Shown here: positions 41,802 to 50,337 of the stretch, piece by piece | Layout of the letters: each line of letters begins with the position of its first letter | Numbering within the stretch: position 1 is the stretch's first letter | From: Microbispora amethystogenes | GTDB lineage: Bacteria; Actinomycetota; Actinomycetes; Streptosporangiales; Streptosporangiaceae | DNA: 64,000 bases | NCBI RefSeq assembly: GCF_016863015.1 | Contig: NZ_BOOB01000054.1 | Location: forward strand, 34,791-98,790 | Direction: 5' to 3' | Translations under genes and position numbers: made by a program | The notes under the pieces: model-generated | Seen by the model: the letters and a program-made list of their open reading frames with translations, nothing else | What the model was told of the DNA's origin: nothing | The model's database searches: none

Positions 41802-43040
41802 ATGACTATGCCGACATTCGATCCCACATCCGACGGCCAGCTGGCCGACCCCTATCCGGCGTACGCGCGGATGCGCGATCGGTGCCCCGTGTTCCACGAC
41901 GAGAACATGAACGTCTTCGTCGTCACGCGGCACGAGGACGTCGTACGCGTGACCCACGATCCGGAGACGTACTCCTCGGAGAGCGCGGTGAAGGCGACCG
42001 CGGGCCCGGAGGCCGACGAGGTCAAGCAGATCCTGGCCGAAGGCTGGTCGCTGACGCCCAATCTCACCGAGAGCGACGGCGGCGAGCACACCCGGCTGCG
42101 CCTCGCGGTGAACCGGGTCTTCACGCCCCGGCGGGTGGCCGAGCTCGAACCCTTCATCAGGGCGACCGGCGAAGAGCTGATCACACGGTTCGCCGCCGCC
42201 GGCTCGACCGACATCATCGAGAACTACGCGTGGCCGCTGCCGCTGGCCGTCATGGCACGGATCCTCGGCATGCCGGCCGGTGACGTGCCGCTGCTGCGGC
42301 GGTGGAGCCACAGCTGGCTGAAGCTGTCCGTCGGCGGCGGCGACGTGGCGGAGCGGGCCGCCTGCGCCCGCGAGGTCATCGCCATGCAGAACTACGTGAT
42401 GGCGATGCTGCTGGATCCGGCGCGGGCCGGCGACGGGCTCGTCGCGTCGCTCGCGGCCGACCACGGCGAGAACGGCCTCGACAACGTCGAGCTGATGCGC
42501 ATCGTGATGAACCTGATCATCGCGGGACACGTCACGGTCACCCGTTCCATCGGCAACGGCCTGGTGAGCCTGCTGGAGAACCCGGCCCAGCTCGCGGCGC
42601 TGCGCTCGGGCGAGGTGTCGCCCGCGGCGATGGTCGAGGAGATCCTGCGGTTCGAGTCTCCGGTCCAGGGGCTCTTCCGCACCGTCACGACGGAGACCGA
42701 GCTCGCCGGCCGCTGTCTGCGGCCCGGCGACCGCGTGATGGTGCACTTCGGCGCCGCGAACCGGGACGAGCGTGTGCTCGCCGACCCGGACACGTTCGAC
42801 ATCAGGCCGCGGGCCGGCCGCAACATGCTGGCCTTCGGCCGCGGCATCCACACCTGCCTCGGCGCCGGGCTGGCCCGGCTGCAACTGCAGGTCGCCATTC
42901 CGCTGCTGTTCGACCGCCTGCCCGGGCTGCGTCTGGGACCCGCGGACTCGCGCAGCCGGGAGCGGCTGGTGATCGCGCGGGGATTCGACGAGCTCCACCT
43001 GCAATGGGACGTTTCGCAAGTACAGGAGGCAACACAGTGA
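41802..43040 (+). CDS. Cytochrome P450 with atypical I-helix
   Basis: 412 residues from ATG 41802. ExxR is in 'EEILRFESP', and the heme loop is 'LAFGRGIHTCLGAGLARLQL' with Cys352. The I-helix reads 'LIIAGHVTVTRSIG': the usual acid before Thr (AGxE/D-T) is Val244, so the acid-alcohol pair for dioxygen protonation is missing. This hints at a non-standard reaction or externally assisted proton delivery. The stop overlaps the MFS start. Likely modifies the 3,4-AHBA-derived product. Confidence 0.85.
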   Translation: MTMPTFDPTSDGQLADPYPAYARMRDRCPVFHDENMNVFVVTRHEDVVRVTHDPETYSSESAVKATAGPEADEVKQILAEGWSLTPNLTESDGGEHTRLRLAVNRVFTPRRVAELEPFIRATGEELITRFAAAGSTDIIENYAWPLPLAVMARILGMPAGDVPLLRRWSHSWLKLSVGGGDVAERAACAREVIAMQNYVMAMLLDPARAGDGLVASLAADHGENGLDNVELMRIVMNLIIAGHVTVTRSIGNGLVSLLENPAQLAALRSGEVSPAAMVEEILRFESPVQGLFRTVTTETELAGRCLRPGDRVMVHFGAANRDERVLADPDTFDIRPRAGRNMLAFGRGIHTCLGAGLARLQLQVAIPLLFDRLPGLRLGPADSRSRERLVIARGFDELHLQWDVSQVQEATQ

Positions 43041-44245
43041 CCACGCAGGAACAAGAAGTCGCACCGGTGGCGGTCGAGAGGAACGCCGCCATGGTTGGGA
43101 CGCCACTACTGATGGTGGGCGTCGCCCTGGCGGCGGCGAACCTGCGTCCCGCCATCACCACCGTCGGCCCGCTGCTCGACGAGGTGCGCCGGTCGCTCGG
43201 CGCCTCCCTGCTCTGGGCGAGCGTGCTGACCGCCGTGCCCACCCTCTGCTTCGGCATCGCCGCCGCGGCGGCGCCGCTGGCGGCCCGCAAGCTCGGCCTG
43301 GCCCGGGCGGTCGGCGCCGGTCTGGTCGTGCTCACCGCCGGGCTGCTGCTGCGGGTCGTGGGCGGCCCGTGGGTGATGCTCGCCGGCACGTTCGTCGCGG
43401 CGTCCGGCATCGCCCTCGGCAACGTGCTCATCCCGGTCGTGGTCAAGCAGGCGTTCCCAACGCGGATCCCGTTGCTGACCACGGTCTACACCGTCGCCCT
43501 GATGGTCGGCGGCGGGGTGGGCGCCGCGGCGACCCCGTGGCTGCAGGAACAGATCGGCGGCTGGCGGGTCACCCTGGCCGCGTGGTCGCTGCTGTCCATC
43601 GGCGCGCTGCTGGTCTGGGTCGCCGGGACGCGCCGCACCGGCCTGCTCGGCGCGAGCCCGGCCGCGCCGGCGGAGCGCACGCTGCTGCTGCGCAGCCCGC
43701 TCGCGTGGCTGATCACCGGGTTCTTCGGGCTGCAGGCTGCGGGCTCGTACGTCCTGATGGGCTGGGCCGCGAACGTCTTCACCGGCGCGGGCATCAGCAA
43801 GCAGGAGTCGGGGCTGCTGCTCGCCCTGCTGGTCGCGGCCGCCCTGCCCGTCACGATGGTGGTCGTGCCGGCCGCGATGCGCAGCCGCAGCCAGTCGTGG
43901 TGGATCGCCGGGCTCGTGGGCCTGGAGATCGTCGGCACGATCGGCATGCTCGTCTCGCCGACGTCGGTGCCGTGGCTGTGGTCGCTCCTGTGGGGAGCGG
44001 GCATGGGCGTGTTCCCGATCGCGCTCGGCCTGTTCGCGCTGCGCACCCGCACCGCGGCCGAGACCGCCGGGATCTCGGCCATGTCGCAGGGCTTCGGCTA
44101 CCTGATCGCCATCGGCGGGCCGTTCCTGTTCGGCGTGTTGCACGGCTCCACGGGCGGCTGGGCCGTCCCGATGGTCATGCTTACCGTGGTCTTCGCCGTC
44201 GACCTGGTCCTCGGGTTCGTCGTCGGCCGCCCCCGGTACGTGTAG
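43037..44245 (+). CDS. CynX/NimT-family MFS exporter
   Basis: 402 residues, 12 predicted helices. 'MVGVALAAANLRPAITTVGP' and 'PLLDEVRRSLG' are the family's opening, and 'GIALGNVLIPVVVKQAFP' marks helix 4-5. Relatives move cyanate, 2-nitroimidazole or small aromatic anions. GTG 43037 overlaps the P450 stop (GTGA) and has AGGAGG. In this operon it likely exports the product or an aromatic intermediate and may serve in self-protection. Confidence 0.85.
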   Translation: MTTQEQEVAPVAVERNAAMVGTPLLMVGVALAAANLRPAITTVGPLLDEVRRSLGASLLWASVLTAVPTLCFGIAAAAAPLAARKLGLARAVGAGLVVLTAGLLLRVVGGPWVMLAGTFVAASGIALGNVLIPVVVKQAFPTRIPLLTTVYTVALMVGGGVGAAATPWLQEQIGGWRVTLAAWSLLSIGALLVWVAGTRRTGLLGASPAAPAERTLLLRSPLAWLITGFFGLQAAGSYVLMGWAANVFTGAGISKQESGLLLALLVAAALPVTMVVVPAAMRSRSQSWWIAGLVGLEIVGTIGMLVSPTSVPWLWSLLWGAGMGVFPIALGLFALRTRTAAETAGISAMSQGFGYLIAIGGPFLFGVLHGSTGGWAVPMVMLTVVFAVDLVLGFVVGRPRYV

Positions 44246-44269
44246 GACCGCGTCGAGGGAGGAGTGACC

Positions 44270-45802
44270 ATGACCTACGACGTCATCGTGATCGGCGGCG
44301 GATCCGCAGGCTGCGTCCTCGCCAACCGGTTGAGCGCGAACCCGCGGCTGTCCGTCCTGCTCCTGGAGGCCGGACCCGACTTCGCGACCGTCGAGGAGCT
44401 GCCGGCGGAGGTCGCCGACGCCCACTACGCGCCGTACTCCTACGACTGGGGTTACCGATCGGTCCCGGACGCGTTCGGCAACGAGGTGCCGGTCCCCCGC
44501 GGCCGGATCATCGGCGGGTCCTCCTCCGTCAACGTCTGCGTGGCGATGCGCGCCCGGCCGTCCGACCACGACGCGTGGGCGGACCTGGCCGGGCCCGCAT
44601 GGGGCTACCCGGAGATGCTCCCCTTCTACAAGGAGATGGAGCACTACCCGTACGGCGAGGAGAAGTTTCACGGCCTCGGCGGGCCTTACCGCATCACGCT
44701 GAGCACGGCGGCGGACCTGGGCCCGCACGTCGCGGCGATGGCGGAGGCGAGCGCACGGCTCGGCTATCCGATGGTCGACGACTTCAACGCGCCGGGCGCG
44801 CCGGGCTTCGCGCACACCCCGCTCAGCGCGGCCGACGGCCTGCGGCTGAGCACGGCGGTCGGCTACCTCAACCCGGTCCGCCACCGGCCCAACCTGCGGG
44901 TGCGCGGCGACGCGCCGGTCGACCGGGTGCTGTTCCGGGGCACCCGGGCCCGCGGGGTCCGGCTCGTCTCGGGTGAGGAGATCGACGCCAGGCACGTCGT
45001 GCTCAGCGCCGGCGCCTACGGCACCCCGGTCATCGCCATGCGGTCCGGCGTCGGAGACCGCGCCGGGCTCGCGGCGCACGGCATCGACGTGCTGGCCGAT
45101 CTCCCGGGTGTGGGTCGCAACCTCACCGAGCACCCCGCCTTCTGGAACATCCACGTCGCGAAGCCGCCGGAGGGCGGCGCGCGGCAGATGTTCGGCAGCG
45201 TGCTCAGTGTCGCCACGGGACCGGGCGAGCCGGACTTCGACGTGCAGATCCTGCCGTCGGCGGCGGTGCCGACCGCAAGCCTGCCCGCCATGATCGTTCC
45301 GCCGGTCGAGAACCACCCGACCGGCTGGGACATGGTCTTCTTCGTCTCCTGCGTCCAGCCCCGTTCGCGGGGCAGCGTGCGGCTCGCCTCGCGCGACCCG
45401 GAGGACGCGCCGATCATCGACCTCGGGCTCTACACGGCCGCCGACGACGCCGAACGGGTCGCCGACGCGGTGCGCATCGCCCGCGGGATCGCGCGCACCC
45501 AGCCGCTCGCCGACCTCCTGGTGGACGAGCGGGTGCCGGGTCCGGGCGTGAGCGACGAGGAGCTCGCGGACGCGATCCGGCGTGCTCCGGCGCACTACAA
45601 CCACGGCAGCTCCACGATGCGGATGGGTCCGCGCCGTGATCCGGACGCCGTGGTCGACACCGACGGCGCCGTGTACGGCGTCGAGGGACTCACCGTCGCG
45701 GACGCCTCCGTCTTCCCGGCGATGCCGCGCGTGGCCACCAACGTTCCGACCATTGTGATCGCCGAGCGGATCGCCTCGGTGCTGAAAGAGAGGCTGTCGT
45801 GA
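44270..45802 (+). CDS. GMC-family FAD-dependent oxidoreductase (choline-dehydrogenase-like)
   Basis: 510 residues from ATG 44270 (GGGAGGAG upstream). FAD motif 'VIVIGGGSAGCVLANRLSA', GMC signature 1 'PRGRIIGGSSSVNVCVAMRA', signature 2 near 'VLSAGAYGTPVIAMRSGVG', and the catalytic His in 'HYNHGSSTMRMG' with Asn in 'ATNVPTIVI'. It oxidises a primary or secondary alcohol with FAD. Its stop overlaps the aldehyde dehydrogenase start, so alcohol to aldehyde to acid on one substrate is a plausible pair. Confidence 0.88.
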   Translation: MTYDVIVIGGGSAGCVLANRLSANPRLSVLLLEAGPDFATVEELPAEVADAHYAPYSYDWGYRSVPDAFGNEVPVPRGRIIGGSSSVNVCVAMRARPSDHDAWADLAGPAWGYPEMLPFYKEMEHYPYGEEKFHGLGGPYRITLSTAADLGPHVAAMAEASARLGYPMVDDFNAPGAPGFAHTPLSAADGLRLSTAVGYLNPVRHRPNLRVRGDAPVDRVLFRGTRARGVRLVSGEEIDARHVVLSAGAYGTPVIAMRSGVGDRAGLAAHGIDVLADLPGVGRNLTEHPAFWNIHVAKPPEGGARQMFGSVLSVATGPGEPDFDVQILPSAAVPTASLPAMIVPPVENHPTGWDMVFFVSCVQPRSRGSVRLASRDPEDAPIIDLGLYTAADDAERVADAVRIARGIARTQPLADLLVDERVPGPGVSDEELADAIRRAPAHYNHGSSTMRMGPRRDPDAVVDTDGAVYGVEGLTVADASVFPAMPRVATNVPTIVIAERIASVLKERLS

Positions 45803-47289
45803 CCACGACCTTCGATACCGCTCAGATCGTGCGGACGCGCTGGTCCTCGCAGGACGAGGCGGACCGGTTCACCGTGCACAACCCGGCGACCGGCAGGCCG
45901 CTGGTGGTCGTCCAGGGCGCGGGCGCGGAGCAGGTGGACCAGGCGGTCCGCGCCGCGCACGAGGCGCACTTCGCGTGGAAGGCCCGTACGCCGCGGGAGC
46001 GCGGCAAGTGGCTGTGGAAGGTCGCCCAGGCGATCCGCGAGCACGCCGACGAGATCGCGGCGCTCGAGTCCAGCGACAACGGCAAGCCCTTCACCCAGGC
46101 GCGCAACTTCGACCTCGAAGGCGCGCCCACCATCTTCGAGATGTTCGCCGGCCTCTGCGAGGCGATCCCGAGCCAGGCGCGCGACTCGGGCAGCATGATC
46201 GACATCACGCTGCGCGAGCCCTTCGGCGTCATCGGCGCGATCATCCCGTTCAACTGGCCCCCGCTGCACACCGCCGGCAAGATCGCCCCCGCGCTCGCGG
46301 CCGGCAACGCCGTGGTGATCAAGCCGCCGGAGCAGGCGCCGCTGTCGGTGATGCGGGTCGCCGAGATCGCCCAGGAGATCCTCCCCGACGACGTCGTGCA
46401 CATCGTGCCCGGCACCGGCGCGGTCGGGGCGCAGCTCGCGGGGCACAAGCTCGTGGGCAAGGTCTCCTTCACCGGCGCGCCCACCACGGGCCAGGCCGTG
46501 ATCCGTACGGCCGCGGAGAACCTGACGCCGACCCTGCTGGAGCTCGGCGGCAAGAACGCCCTGGTCATCTTCGAGGACGCCGACCTCGACTCGGCCGTGC
46601 CGTGGGCGGTGGAAGGCGGCTACTTCAACCAGGGCGAGGCCTGCACCGCCGCCTCGCGCGTGCTGGTCCACGTGGACCGCTACGAGGAGGTCGTCCGGCG
46701 GCTCACGGACGCCGTCAACCGGCTGAAGGTCGGCGACGGCGCGGACGCGGGCACGCACGTCGGACCGCTGGTGACCCCCGAGCAGCGGCGGCGCGTGCTC
46801 GACTACATCGACCTCGGCGTCCGCGAAGGCGCCACGATCGCGGCCCAGGCGGCGCTGCCCGCCGACCCGGAGCTGGCGGACGGCTACTACGTCCCGCCCA
46901 CGTTGTTCACCGGCGTCACCCCGGACATGCGCATCGCCACGGAGGAGATCTTCGGGCCCGTCGTCTGCGTGATCCCGTTCCGCGACGAGGCCGAGGCGGT
47001 CCGCATCGCCAACGGCACCGAGTTCGGCCTGGTCGCCGGGGTGTTCACCCGCGAGACCGAGCGCGCCATGCGGTTCAGCCGGGAGCTGCGCGTGGGCATC
47101 GTGTTCGTCAACCACTACAACCGCTCGTTCACCGGCACCCCGTTCGGCGGTGTGGGCGCCAGCGGGTACGGCCGCGAGCACGCCGTCGAGACGCTGCAGG
47201 AGTACAGCTACGCCCGCAGCCTGCGGCTGCCCTCCGGCCGCGGTGAGATTCCGCGCTGGGCGCCGTCGCTCGAGGTCACCGGAGGCTGA
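45799..47289 (+). CDS. NAD(P)-dependent aldehyde dehydrogenase
   Basis: 496 residues with 'PFNWPPLHTAGKIAPALAAG', 'FTGAPTTGQ', the Glu in 'LLELGGKNALV', catalytic Cys in 'NQGEACTAASR', and 'TEEIFGPVVCVIPF'. Coupled by a 4-base overlap to the GMC oxidoreductase. It should oxidise that enzyme's aldehyde product. Acting against CAR on the same aldehyde would be futile, so the two most likely see different substrates or act at different stages. It differs from the ALDH at 13.2 kb in its cofactor loop. Confidence 0.88.
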   Translation: MTTTFDTAQIVRTRWSSQDEADRFTVHNPATGRPLVVVQGAGAEQVDQAVRAAHEAHFAWKARTPRERGKWLWKVAQAIREHADEIAALESSDNGKPFTQARNFDLEGAPTIFEMFAGLCEAIPSQARDSGSMIDITLREPFGVIGAIIPFNWPPLHTAGKIAPALAAGNAVVIKPPEQAPLSVMRVAEIAQEILPDDVVHIVPGTGAVGAQLAGHKLVGKVSFTGAPTTGQAVIRTAAENLTPTLLELGGKNALVIFEDADLDSAVPWAVEGGYFNQGEACTAASRVLVHVDRYEEVVRRLTDAVNRLKVGDGADAGTHVGPLVTPEQRRRVLDYIDLGVREGATIAAQAALPADPELADGYYVPPTLFTGVTPDMRIATEEIFGPVVCVIPFRDEAEAVRIANGTEFGLVAGVFTRETERAMRFSRELRVGIVFVNHYNRSFTGTPFGGVGASGYGREHAVETLQEYSYARSLRLPSGRGEIPRWAPSLEVTGG

Positions 47290-47295
47290 ACCGAG

Positions 47296-48297
47296 ATGAG
47301 CGCGACGATGCGCGCCGCCGTCTGTGTCCGGGCGGGCGGCCCGGAGGTGCTCGAGATCCACGAGCTGCCCGTGCCCTCGGTCTACGAGGGCTGGAGCCTC
47401 GTCCGGGTGGAGGGCGCCGGCCTGAACCGGTCGGAGCTGAGGACCCGTCAGGGGCACTCGCCGAACGTGAAGTTCCCCCGGGTGCTCGGGATCGAGTGCG
47501 TGGGAACGGTGGCGGTCTCGACCGACGCCGCGCTGCCGGTCGGCCAGACCGTCGCGGCCGTGATGGGCGAGATGGGCCGCGAGTTCGACGGTGGGTACGC
47601 GGAGTACGCGCTGCTGCCGAACTCGCTGCTCATGCCGGTCTCCACCACGTTGCCCTGGGACCTCCTGGCCGCGCTGCCGGAGACGTACCTGACCGCGCAG
47701 GGCTCGCTGGACGCGCTGGGCATCGTGCCCGGCGCGCCCGGCCGCCTGCTGATCCGCGGCGGCACCTCGTCGGTCGGCATGGCGGCGGCGTCGATCGCCT
47801 CCGCCCACGGCCTGCGGACCGCCGCCACGACCCGGCGCCCGGACAAGGCCGACACCCTGAGCGCGGTCGGAGTCGACCACGTGCTCCTGGACGACGGCGG
47901 GTCACTGGCGGACGCCGTGCGCGAGGTCTGGCCCGAGGGCCCGGACTACATTCTCGACCTGATCGGGACGGCCACGGTGCCGGACTCGCTGAAGCTCGTG
48001 CGCCGCGGCGGGACGGTGTGCGTGTCCGGCTCCCTCAGCGGCTGGCTGATCAGGGAGTTCGAGCCGATCGCGATGATCCCGCCCGGCACGAAGCTCACGG
48101 CCTTCCACAGCGACAGCCTCAAGGGCGCCGCCGGTGCGCCGGTGCTGCAGCGGGTCGTCGACGAGGTCCAGGCCGGCGTCTACCGGCCCAACGTCGACCG
48201 GGTCTTCGACCTCGGCGACATCGCCGAGGCGCACCGGTACATGGAGAACGACCAGGCCACCGGGAAGGTCGTCGTGCTGCCCCGGACCCAGTTCTGA
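47296..48297 (+). CDS. Zinc-independent MDR (quinone oxidoreductase-like) reductase
   Basis: 333 residues. GroES-like N-terminal half ('VEGAGLNRSELRTRQG', 'PRVLGIECVGTV') lacks the catalytic zinc ligands of alcohol dehydrogenases. The Rossmann half has 'LLIRGGTSSVGMAAASIASA'. Such enzymes reduce quinones, enones or enoyl thioesters with NADPH. In a cluster built on an aminophenol, quinone-imine reduction is a natural guess. Six bases after the ALDH, same operon. Confidence 0.85.
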   Translation: MSATMRAAVCVRAGGPEVLEIHELPVPSVYEGWSLVRVEGAGLNRSELRTRQGHSPNVKFPRVLGIECVGTVAVSTDAALPVGQTVAAVMGEMGREFDGGYAEYALLPNSLLMPVSTTLPWDLLAALPETYLTAQGSLDALGIVPGAPGRLLIRGGTSSVGMAAASIASAHGLRTAATTRRPDKADTLSAVGVDHVLLDDGGSLADAVREVWPEGPDYILDLIGTATVPDSLKLVRRGGTVCVSGSLSGWLIREFEPIAMIPPGTKLTAFHSDSLKGAAGAPVLQRVVDEVQAGVYRPNVDRVFDLGDIAEAHRYMENDQATGKVVVLPRTQF

Positions 48298-48318
48298 TTT
48301 CGCTGTTCTGATTTCGCT
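48291..48318. repeat. 14-bp tandem duplication at the MDR gene end
   Basis: GTTCTGATTTCGCT occurs twice in a row. The first copy contains the stop codon of the reductase gene and the second ends 18 bases before the monooxygenase start. Confidence 0.85.
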
Positions 48319-48336
48319 GCGGAGAGGAATGAACGG

Positions 48337-49653
48337 ATGGGAACGGAGTTCGCCGAGACGGTGGTGATAGGTGGCGGCCAGCAGGGATGCTCGGTCGCGG
48401 GCGCGCTCTCCCGGCTGGGCTACCAGGCGTTGGTGATCGAGCGTGGCGAGATCGGCCAGGCGTGGGCCAACGAACGCTGGGACAGCCTGCGCGTCAACAC
48501 GCCGAACAGGACGGTCGCCTTTCCGGACTGGCCGTACGACGGGGACGACCCCGAGGGGTACATGCCGGCCCGTGAGGTGGCCGGACGTCTCCGGAGCTAC
48601 GTGGCCGCGATGGGCATCCAGGTCCGTGAGCGCACCGGCGTCCGGATGGTCGAGTTCCCGATCGGCGAGGCGCTCCACGAGGGCGCGCGCTTCCGCGTCC
48701 ACCTGGACGACGGCGGGACCGTCGAGGCCCGCAACGTCGTCGCGGCGCTGGGCGGGTACTCCTCGCCGCGCGTGCCGGAGGTGGCCGCGGGCGTGGACCT
48801 CTCGGTCACGCAACTGCACGCGCGGTACTACCGCAACCCGGAGTCCCTGCCGAGCGGCGCGGTTCTCGTCGTGGGTGCGGGGAACAGCGGCCAGCAGATC
48901 GCGGACGACCTCCGCGACGCCGGCCGGGAGGTGTACCTCGCGGTCGGAGGACACAAGACCGCGCCCCGGCGTTACCGCGGCGCGCAGATCCTCGACTGGC
49001 TGCAGTTGCTGTTGCCCGAGGGCAACCTCGAGACCGCGTCGGGCGGACAGCCGGGGGGACACGGTGACTCCCCCGTGCTGCCCGGCGTGTCGGTGCTCAG
49101 CGGGAAGGACGGCGGCCAGGACCTGAGCCTGCCGATCCTGGCGGCGAAGGGCGTCACGCTCGTCGGCTCCGTCCGCGGCGCGCATGGCGGCGTCCTGCGC
49201 CTGGAGGACAACGTCCGTGCCGTGGCGCAGGCGGCCGCCCACAAGGAGAGCGAGTTGCTCAAGGCCATCGACGCGGCGATCGAGCAGCAAGGGCTGGTCG
49301 TCCCCGAGGCGGACCCCGCCCCCGAGCATGACCCCTCGCTCATCAAGGACTACGGCAGCACGCTGGACCTGGTCGCCTGCGGCATCACGACGATCATCTG
49401 GGCCACGGGCTTCGTGCCCGACTACGGGATCCTGCCCGCCGAGGCGCTCGACCAGGACGGCCTGCCGGTGCACCGCAGGGGAATGGGCACGCTGCCGGGC
49501 CTGTACTACGCGGGCCTGCCCGAGGCCGGGTCGGTGATGCCGCTGCTCATCGCCGCCACCCGCAACCAGGCCGAGCGCGTCGCCCGGCACGTCCAGATGG
49601 ACAACACTCTTCGCCACCGCTCCCCCATGGCGATCGGCGGGCTGTGGACCTGA
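48337..49653 (+). CDS. FMO-like FAD/NADPH-dependent monooxygenase
   Basis: 438 residues. FAD motif 'TVVIGGGQQGCSVAGALSRL', NADPH motif 'VLVVGAGNSGQQIADDLRDA', and between them 'VTQLHARYYRNPESL', which fits the FMO/Baeyer-Villiger-type His region. 'IIWATGFVPDYGIL' closes the dinucleotide fold. It could N-hydroxylate the aromatic amine, hydroxylate, or perform a Baeyer-Villiger insertion. It is the last gene of the plus-strand operon; a perfect hairpin follows. Confidence 0.85.
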   Translation: MGTEFAETVVIGGGQQGCSVAGALSRLGYQALVIERGEIGQAWANERWDSLRVNTPNRTVAFPDWPYDGDDPEGYMPAREVAGRLRSYVAAMGIQVRERTGVRMVEFPIGEALHEGARFRVHLDDGGTVEARNVVAALGGYSSPRVPEVAAGVDLSVTQLHARYYRNPESLPSGAVLVVGAGNSGQQIADDLRDAGREVYLAVGGHKTAPRRYRGAQILDWLQLLLPEGNLETASGGQPGGHGDSPVLPGVSVLSGKDGGQDLSLPILAAKGVTLVGSVRGAHGGVLRLEDNVRAVAQAAAHKESELLKAIDAAIEQQGLVVPEADPAPEHDPSLIKDYGSTLDLVACGITTIIWATGFVPDYGILPAEALDQDGLPVHRRGMGTLPGLYYAGLPEAGSVMPLLIAATRNQAERVARHVQMDNTLRHRSPMAIGGLWT

Positions 49654-49680
49654 CCAAATCGGCACAGCGCGAGGGGTGAA

Positions 49681-49711
49681 CGAGGCGGCGATCAGCCAGA
49701 TCGCCGCCTCG
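49681..49711 (+). terminator. Perfect 12-bp hairpin after the plus-strand operon
   Basis: CGAGGCGGCGAT and ATCGCCGCCTCG pair perfectly around the 7-base loop CAGCCAG, 28 bases after the FMO stop. There is no T tract, as is common for actinobacterial terminators. It should end the griI-to-FMO transcript. Confidence 0.75.
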
Positions 49712-49712
49712 T

Positions 49713-49826
49713 TCGCATTCCCGCCGAAGCCTCGCATTCCCGCCGAAGCCTCGTATTCCTGCCGAAGCCTCGTATTCCTGCCGAAGCCTCGTATTCCTGC
49801 CGAAGCCTCACGTTACTGCCGAATCC
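49713..49826. repeat. Six tandem 19-bp repeats
   Basis: Units begin at 49713, 49732, 49751, 49770, 49789 and 49808. Units 3-5 are identical (TCGTATTCCTGCCGAAGCC), units 1-2 differ at two positions, and unit 6 is degenerate. There are no spacers, so this is a minisatellite, not CRISPR. Confidence 0.9.
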
Positions 49827-50125
49827 TCGCGCCGAATCCCCGCGCGTTCGCTGGCCGAAGCCTCGCGGTACCGCCGACGCCCCACGCTCCCGCCGACGCC
49901 TCTCGTCCCCGGCCGGAAGCGTCTGGCCTCCCGGCGCCGGTCCGCCGCCGCGCTCTCCGCAGGGGCCGCGCCTACGCCGGTCGGCCGCCCGGTCCGGGTC
50001 CGGGACCGGGACCGGGACCGGGTCCACGCTCCACTGCAACTGCGCGGGTGCCACTGTGCCGGCCCCGCTTCCCCGCGGCTTCGGCGCACGTTCCCCCGCG
50101 CGCCTCCGGCAGGAGCTCCCACGCG

Positions 50126-50196
50126 GCCTCCGGCACGAACTTTCATGCGCGCCTCCGGCACGAACTTTCATGCGCGCCTCCGGCACGACGTATGAC
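50126..50196. repeat. 25-bp tandem repeats (2.8 copies)
   Basis: Units at 50126-50150 and 50151-50175 are identical, starting GCCTCCGGCACGAACTTTCA and ending TGCGC. A partial third unit runs to about 50196. It adjoins the 3' side of the P450 gene region. Confidence 0.88.
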
Positions 50197-50337
50197 AAGG
50201 TCGGGCGGCCCAGGCGGTGGGCCGGCGGTGAGGCCGGGGACGTCCTCGGACCGGGCGGCCGGCGGCATGACAGTGCCGCCGGAGGCGCGGTGCGCCTCCG
50301 GCGGCCGGGTTCCGTACGGTCATGCCGGTCCGTACGG

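Larger units (their letters stand above)
49654..50337. other. 684-bp non-coding region with a terminator and three tandem-repeat families
   Basis: Between the FMO gene and the convergent P450 gene. It holds a perfect hairpin (49681-49711), 19-bp repeats (49713-49826), degraded copies to about 49915, a GGGACC-type six-base repeat (about 49991-50025), and 25-bp repeats (50126-50196). Reading frames across it are Arg/Pro-rich by composition and follow the repeats; I see no convincing gene. Confidence 0.75.

Noticed and set aside
43106..45604. 832-codon open frame on the minus strand over the MFS and GMC genes
   Set aside because: Antisense to two strongly supported genes; composition is the His/Arg/Asp-rich pattern of a GC-rich shadow frame with no recognisable domain.
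45595..49737. Two long minus-strand frames (761 and 611 codons) over ALDH, MDR and FMO genes
   Set aside because: Shadow frames of genes with intact catalytic motifs; no domain and no ribosome binding site.
49713..49826. CRISPR array
   Set aside because: The 19-bp units abut without spacers and no cas genes are present.
49692..50198. 168-codon minus-strand frame in the repeat region
   Set aside because: Its sequence only mirrors the tandem repeats, with no start signal; treated as non-coding.
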